A stretch of 64,000 bases of DNA from Trinickia acidisoli (GTDB lineage Bacteria; Pseudomonadota; Gammaproteobacteria; Burkholderiales; Burkholderiaceae): NCBI RefSeq assembly GCF_017315725.1, contig NZ_JAFLRG010000002.1:2232001-2296000 (forward strand), read 5' to 3'. Position numbers and translations under genes: made by a program. Under the pieces are notes generated by a model that saw only the letters and a program-made list of their open reading frames with translations, had not been told where the DNA came from and searched no databases. Positions 59,474-64,000 of the stretch are shown here, piece after piece (the stretch's first letter is position 1; every line of letters begins with the position of its first letter).

Positions 59474-60661
59474 TCAGGACACCGCGCCCAGGCCATACTT
59501 GCCCGTCAACAATTCGCCGGTTGCGAAGCGTTCGATCGAGTACGGTTTGAGCGACACATCGGTCGGCAGGCCGAGCGCTTCTTGCGCGAGCACGCGGCCG
59601 ACTGTCGGAGAGAGCTTGAAGCCGTGGCCCGAGAAGCCATAGCCGACCACCAGCCCCTCAATTCCGGGCAGTTTGCCCAGCACGGGATTCCAGTCGGGCG
59701 TCACGTCGTACACGCCGGTCCAGGACGAAGCGATGCCGGCTGTCTCATACGCCGGAAAGCGTTCGGCCACTTGAGCGCCCACTTCGACCACGTAGTCCAT
59801 CGGAATATCGCCTTGCTCGGTTTCGGCCGTATTGAGTTTTTCGCCGACCACGCCCTCGCTCACGAGCATCTGATTGCCGCCATAGCTGCGGTAATAGAGC
59901 ATGCCCGGCGATGCGAGATCCTTGAACACCGGCATCGAGAACGTGTACTTCGCAGCTTCGCATTCGAGCGCGAGTACGGCATGGCGCTCGGGCATGATCG
60001 GGAGACTCAGGCCAGTCCAACCCGCGAGTTCCGGCGTCCAGATATTCTGCGTACTGATGACCATCGACGTGGTGAAATCGCCGATGCTCGTCGAAACGCC
60101 GACGACCTTGTTGTTCTCGAAGAGAATCTTGTTGACGGTCGCGTTCTCGCGAATCGTGATGCCGCCGCGGCGAGCGGCCCGCGCGAAGCTGGTCGCGACG
60201 AGGTAGGCATCGGCGAAGCCCGCTTCCGGTTCATAGCCGATCAGTGCCGCATCGTCGAACCGCGCGATCGGCAGCAATTCCTTCGCCTGCCGCGCGTCGA
60301 GTAATTCGAGCGGAATGCCTTGCGCTTGCTGTTGCGCGAGTGAGGCACGAAGCGGTTCGATCTTGTCGCCCTCGCTGGCAACGATCATATAGCCGCACTT
60401 CACCAAGCCGCAGGACGCTTCGTCGTCGCCGAGATAGGTGGCGAAGTTGTTGAACACCTCCCACGATTTGCGGGCGAGTTCGACGTTCTCCTTGACCGAA
60501 TAATGAGTCCGCAAGATGCCTGAGGATTGCGAGGTCGTGCCCGCTCCAATCGTTCCGCGGTCGAGAACCAGTACGTTCTTCGCACCCAACTTCGACAGTT
60601 GGAACGCCACCGAGCTGCCGATGACACCCGCCCCGATCACCACAACGTCATATGTATTCAC
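59474..60661 (-). CDS. DAO-family FAD-dependent amine oxidoreductase (sarcosine-oxidase/N-methylproline-demethylase-like)
   Basis: A 395-aa flavoprotein starting at a GTG at 60661 with GAGGAA seven bases upstream; the FAD-binding fold begins at once (YDVVVIGAGVIGSSVAFQLSKLGAKNVLVLDRG). RGTIGAGTTSQSSGILRTHYS and the C-terminal GLVVGYGFSGHGFKLSPTVGRVLAQEAL are typical of the monomeric/heteromeric sarcosine oxidase beta and dimethylglycine-type subgroup of D-amino-acid oxidase-like enzymes. It would oxidise a secondary or tertiary amine, for example demethylating N-methylproline to proline, which would connect the Rieske demethylase to PutA. Glycine-, sarcosine- or 2-hydroxyacid-type substrates are alternatives. 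It stands alone on the - strand. Confidence 0.88.
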   Translation of the reverse strand: MNTYDVVVIGAGVIGSSVAFQLSKLGAKNVLVLDRGTIGAGTTSQSSGILRTHYSVKENVELARKSWEVFNNFATYLGDDEASCGLVKCGYMIVASEGDKIEPLRASLAQQQAQGIPLELLDARQAKELLPIARFDDAALIGYEPEAGFADAYLVATSFARAARRGGITIRENATVNKILFENNKVVGVSTSIGDFTTSMVISTQNIWTPELAGWTGLSLPIMPERHAVLALECEAAKYTFSMPVFKDLASPGMLYYRSYGGNQMLVSEGVVGEKLNTAETEQGDIPMDYVVEVGAQVAERFPAYETAGIASSWTGVYDVTPDWNPVLGKLPGIEGLVVGYGFSGHGFKLSPTVGRVLAQEALGLPTDVSLKPYSIERFATGELLTGKYGLGAVS

Positions 60662-60839
60662 AGATCCATTCCTCTTTTTCAGCAAGGCATGGACGAAGTG
60701 TGAGTCGGAAAAATCAGCGCCGCGGAAATATAAGGAGATTCGATCTTTAGTAAAAGCGCCTATCGATAATCCCGGCATTCGGCGCCTGACTGCCGGGCGA
60801 TCGAGCCGGAACGGCGACGAGAATGTCGCCGTTTTGCGT

Positions 60840-62126
60840 TTACTTGACTCGGTGCGGGTCCTCGTGACCAAGCCGGCGAATTCGTCCGGTGAAAAGCACG
60901 ACCGCCGCAACCACGGGGATGATGAGCATGCCTTCGAGAACGTCGGGATCCAGCGGTAGATGAGCTGCGTGAAGCGCCCGTAACGCCGCGCCCGAAAGAT
61001 TGAGGACGTAGTAGGAGATCGCGGCTACCGATAAACCCTCGACGGCGTGTTGCATCCGCAGTTGCGTGCGTGCCGTCCGATTCATCCCTTCGAGCAGTGC
61101 GGTCGTATGTTCTTCCTGCGCTAGGTTGACGCGAGTTCGCAAAAGATCGACGGCGCGCGCGAGCCGCGTTGCGGATTGTTGGTGGCGCGCCCAAACCGAA
61201 CTGCAGGTTTGCATGGCAGGCAGAAGCCGGCGTTGCATGAATTCGGCGATGGTCGGAAAGCCTTCGATTCGCTCTTCCCGAAGTTCGGCGATGCGGGCGA
61301 CGATGAGCTTTTCGTACGCTTCGGATGCGCTGAAGCGTGTTTCAAGGCCGGCGTGCGCCTCCATTTGCCCTGCCAGCCGCGTGAGTTCGCGCAGTAGATA
61401 AGCGTCGTCGTGGTCGTGACCGGGCTGCTCCATGCGCCGCATGAGCGCGGAGAGCGATCCGTCGAGCTTGCTTAGAAACTGACTGTGACGGCGCGCATCG
61501 GGCAGGGCGAGCAGCGCCATCATGCGATAGGTTTCGATTTCGAACAGGCGTTGGATGAGACGGCCGGCCTGCGCTTCGCGGAATCCGAGATCGAGCACGA
61601 GAAAGCGCGAGAAATGATCTTCATGCACGAGCCAGTCGCAATAGACCTCGCCGCCTGTCAGAACCTTGCTTCCCACGAGCACGGGCCCCGGCAATAACTC
61701 GTGAACCTGCATGCGGGCACGTTCAGCGTCTTCATTGCAGCGCAATTCCGCATGAACGGCGACGAAGACGCTTTCTTTCAGCATGGCGAGCCACGAAGCG
61801 GGGAGATCCCGCATGGCCGCCCCGCAAAACAAACCATCGGGTGCGCCGGTATGGACGAACGTGAAAGTGGAGAACTCCGTGTGTTTCTCCCACTTGACCT
61901 GCCAGTTATCTTTTTTTGCCGCGTAATGATTGTGCTGCGGCGACGGCGGCGGCAGATCCATAGCGACAGACAATGCGGCTAGCAAGCGGCCGTGGATCTC
62001 TTCGTCGCGCTCGGAATAGATGGCGAGATGGCTCAGGGATGCGGGGCCGTCGATCCGAAGGAACGGGCGGGCGTGAAGCTCCTTCGAGAGCGGATCTCTG
62101 AGCGGATGGTCGAGCGAAGAGAACAT
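60840..62126 (-). CDS. DUF3422 family membrane-anchored protein
   Basis: A 428-aa protein beginning HPLRDPLSKELHARPFLRIDGPASLSHLAIYS, the family hallmark. A long soluble, partly helical region (FSTFTFVHTG, DWLVHEDHFSRFLVLDLGFREAQAGRLIQRLFEIETYRMMALLALP) leads to two C-terminal hydrophobic helices (VEGLSVAAISYYVLNLSGAAL and MLIIPVVAAVVLF). No function is established for the family. The start at 62126 gives the family N-terminus; a frame extending 200 codons upstream runs antisense into the ETF-QO gene and is not used. Divergent from the ETF-QO gene with 238 bp between. Confidence 0.92.
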   Translation of the reverse strand: MFSSLDHPLRDPLSKELHARPFLRIDGPASLSHLAIYSERDEEIHGRLLAALSVAMDLPPPSPQHNHYAAKKDNWQVKWEKHTEFSTFTFVHTGAPDGLFCGAAMRDLPASWLAMLKESVFVAVHAELRCNEDAERARMQVHELLPGPVLVGSKVLTGGEVYCDWLVHEDHFSRFLVLDLGFREAQAGRLIQRLFEIETYRMMALLALPDARRHSQFLSKLDGSLSALMRRMEQPGHDHDDAYLLRELTRLAGQMEAHAGLETRFSASEAYEKLIVARIAELREERIEGFPTIAEFMQRRLLPAMQTCSSVWARHQQSATRLARAVDLLRTRVNLAQEEHTTALLEGMNRTARTQLRMQHAVEGLSVAAISYYVLNLSGAALRALHAAHLPLDPDVLEGMLIIPVVAAVVLFTGRIRRLGHEDPHRVK

Positions 62127-62325
62127 GGATGTATCGATAGCCGGGCGTGACAGTGTAGCGTGTTCACATGGTGGGAGCGGAGGACTGTGGTTTTCACCGT
62201 CCGATGGATCTTCGGGCTGCTGTTCTTTCTGCTGTCGAGCGTTCGATTCCGCAAAATTAAACGAGCGGTTGTGTGCAGCATAAGAATGATTTATGTCGGA
62301 GGCACTTAAATCGTTCCTGCCTATG

Positions 62326-62347
62326 ATGAGCCAAGCATGAGCCAAGC
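62326..62347. repeat. tandem 11-bp direct repeat
   Basis: ATGAGCCAAGC occurs twice without a gap, 18 bp upstream of the ETF-QO start codon, within its 5' leader. Probably a small slippage duplication. Confidence 0.7.
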
Positions 62348-62364
62348 CTAGATACGCTATCGAT

Positions 62365-64000
62365 ATGAATACGCAAAAACTTACTGAGCAATACGGCCCT
62401 CGCGAGTCGATGGAATACGACGTCGTGATCGTCGGCGGAGGCCCCGCCGGTCTGTCCGCGGCCATCCGGCTCAAGCAGCTCGCGCAAGACAAAGGCGTCG
62501 AGCTGGGCGTGTGCGTGCTCGAGAAGGGGTCGGAGATCGGCGCGCACATCCTCTCGGGCGCCGTGATGGACCCGCGCGCCATGGACGAGCTCATTCCCGA
62601 TTGGAAGGAGAAAGGTGCGCCTTTGAACGTTGCGGTGACGGAAGATCGTTTCCTCTTTCTCACTGAGAAAGGTTCTGTCAAGACGCCGAACTGGGCGCTA
62701 CCCGAGAATTTCAAGAACCACGGCAACTACGTCATCAGTCTGGCCAACGTCACGCGCTGGCTTGGGCAGCAAGCCGAGGCGCTGGGCGTCGAGATCTTCC
62801 CCGGCTTCGCCGCAGCGGAGGTGCTCTATCACGACGACGGCTCGGTCAAGGGCGTGGCGACGGGCAACATGGGCATCGGCAAGGACGGCGAGCCCACCGA
62901 GAATTTCCAACTCGGCATGGAGCTGCACGCGAAATACACGCTGTTCTGCGAAGGCGCGCGCGGCCATCTGGGCCGCCGCCTCAGCGAGAAGTTCAAGCTC
63001 GAGCAAGGGGCCGACCCGCAGGTCTACGGCATCGGCATCAAGGAACTGTGGGAAATCGATCCGGCCAAGCATCAGCCGGGGCTGGTGATCCATACGGCCG
63101 GCTGGCCGCTCGATACGCAAACGTACGGCGGCTCGTTCCTCTATCACATCGACAACCACCAGGTGATGGTGGGCTTCGTGGTCGGCCTGGGCTATACGAA
63201 TCCGTACCTGTCGCCGTTCGAGGAATTCCAGCGCTACAAGACGCACCCCGAGATCCGCCGGTTCCTGGAAGGCGGCAAACGCATTTCGTACGGTGCACGC
63301 GCGATTACGGCCGGGGGCATCCTATCGCTGCCCAAGCTCGTATTCCCGGGCGGCGCGCTCGTGGGCGACGACGCGGGCTTCTTGAATGCCTCGCGCATCA
63401 AGGGCAGCCACGCCGCGATCAAGAGCGGCATGCTGGCGGCGCAGGCCGCGTTCGACGCGGTGCAGGCGGGCCGCCAAGGCGATGAGCTGGCGGCCTACCC
63501 CGAGTCGTTCAAGCAATCGTGGTTGCATGAAGAACTGAACCGTGCGCGCAATTTCAAGCAGTGGATGAGCAAGGGGCTCTATCTGGGCACGCTGATGGTC
63601 GGGATCGAGCAGAAGCTGTTCGGTGGCAAGGTGCCGTGGACGCTGCATCATCGGCATCGCGATCACGAGATGCTCAAGCCGGCCTCGCAGTGCACGCCGA
63701 TCGTCTATCCGAAGCCGGACGGCAAGCTCACGTTCGATCGGCTCTCGTCGGTGTTCCTCTCGAACACGAACCACGAGGAAAATCAGCCGGCGCATTTGAC
63801 GCTCAAGGATGCAGCGGTGCCGGCGGAGGTGAATCTGCGTACCTATGCGGGCCCCGAAGGGCGCTACTGCCCGGCGGCCGTGTATGAGTTCGTGAAGAAC
63901 GAGGACGGGGGCGACCGGCTCGTCATCAATGCGCAGAACTGCGTGCATTGCAAGACGTGCGACATCAAGGACCCGACGCAGAATATCGTTTGGGTGACGC
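62365..64000 (+). CDS. electron transfer flavoprotein-ubiquinone oxidoreductase (3' end outside window)
   Basis: At least 545 aa of a protein normally about 555, so only the last residues are missing. It transfers electrons from ETF to ubiquinone at the inner membrane. FAD is bound by YDVVIVGGGPAGLSAAIRLKQL; quinone-binding and membrane-surface regions follow (TAGGILSLPKLVFPGGALVGDDAGFLNASRIKGSHAAIKSGMLAA). The C-terminal 4Fe-4S ligands are all visible: Cys in GRYCPAA and CVHCKTC. The start at 62365 matches the family N-terminus (NTQKLTEQYGPRESMEYDVV), although no strong ribosome-binding site is present. It could serve electrons from ETF-linked dehydrogenases of amine catabolism as well as fatty-acid oxidation. 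Confidence 0.95.
   Translation, partial: MNTQKLTEQYGPRESMEYDVVIVGGGPAGLSAAIRLKQLAQDKGVELGVCVLEKGSEIGAHILSGAVMDPRAMDELIPDWKEKGAPLNVAVTEDRFLFLTEKGSVKTPNWALPENFKNHGNYVISLANVTRWLGQQAEALGVEIFPGFAAAEVLYHDDGSVKGVATGNMGIGKDGEPTENFQLGMELHAKYTLFCEGARGHLGRRLSEKFKLEQGADPQVYGIGIKELWEIDPAKHQPGLVIHTAGWPLDTQTYGGSFLYHIDNHQVMVGFVVGLGYTNPYLSPFEEFQRYKTHPEIRRFLEGGKRISYGARAITAGGILSLPKLVFPGGALVGDDAGFLNASRIKGSHAAIKSGMLAAQAAFDAVQAGRQGDELAAYPESFKQSWLHEELNRARNFKQWMSKGLYLGTLMVGIEQKLFGGKVPWTLHHRHRDHEMLKPASQCTPIVYPKPDGKLTFDRLSSVFLSNTNHEENQPAHLTLKDAAVPAEVNLRTYAGPEGRYCPAAVYEFVKNEDGGDRLVINAQNCVHCKTCDIKDPTQNIVWVT

Noticed and set aside
62127..62726. 200-codon N-terminal extension of the DUF3422 protein
   Set aside because: It runs antisense into the ETF-QO gene; the DUF3422 family N-terminus is found at the ATG at 62126.

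Overview
This 64 kb window looks like chromosome from a high-GC beta-proteobacterium of the Burkholderiaceae (Paraburkholderia/Trinickia-like). The grounds are a KA-rich HU-like protein, a Gram-negative trimeric porin, Tat-exported phospholipase C and AcpA-type phosphatase, a DUF3422 protein, ETF-ubiquinone oxidoreductase, and many LysR regulators beside catabolic operons. I see no rRNA, tRNA, CRISPR array, insertion sequence or phage gene. Taxonomy is inferred from protein style, not from a marker gene.

Layout. (1) 1-2.9 kb: the end of an exopolysaccharide-type locus (GT4 glycosyltransferase with an extra half-domain; galU). (2) 3.1-11.3 kb: secreted and envelope functions (small lipoprotein, phosphocholine-type phospholipase C, HU-like protein, MauG/cytochrome-c-peroxidase homologue, AcpA-like phosphatase, porin). 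(3) 11.7-16.6 kb: YihY membrane protein, a LysR/nitrilase-like divergent pair (the nitrilase lacks its catalytic Cys), a GNAT acetyltransferase and a GH26-like lipoprotein. (4) 16.6-28.0 kb: a sugar-acid catabolic unit. It has an FCD/GntR regulator, an Rbs-type ABC importer, an aldo/keto reductase, a Zn alcohol dehydrogenase, a tagaturonate-reductase-like enzyme, altronate dehydratase, a 100-aa unknown and a chemoreceptor. The enzyme order fits L-galactose (or a related aldose) -> lactone/aldonate -> D-tagaturonate -> D-altronate -> 2-keto-3-deoxygluconate. (5) 28.3-60.7 kb: a large catabolic island. It holds a GbcA/Stc2-type Rieske N-demethylase and its reductase, a BetI-like TetR regulator, PruA, PutA, two Pot-type ABC importers plus an orphan binding protein, a DapA-family lyase, D- and L-2-hydroxyacid oxidising flavoenzymes, two N-formylglutamate-amidohydrolase homologues, a CoA ligase, a DAO-family flavoprotein and an unrecognised protein. 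The best hypothesis is use of quaternary or N-methylated proline compounds (stachydrine, possibly hydroxyproline betaine) through proline to glutamate. (6) 60.8-64 kb: DUF3422 protein and ETF-QO (truncated by the window end).

Most notable observations. PutA keeps an intact-looking proline dehydrogenase domain, but its aldehyde dehydrogenase domain has lost the catalytic Cys, the general-base Glu and the oxyanion Asn, and a separate pruA heads the same operon. Four TGAAC-N4-GTTCA palindromes lie between the TetR gene and pruA, with a weaker fifth upstream of the divergent formylglutamase homologue. The Rieske oxygenase and its reductase are separate transcription units with near-identical ~70 bp promoters carrying a LysR-type palindrome at about -65. 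Two matching TGG-N5-CCA boxes, 43 bp apart, bracket the predicted promoter of the sugar operon.
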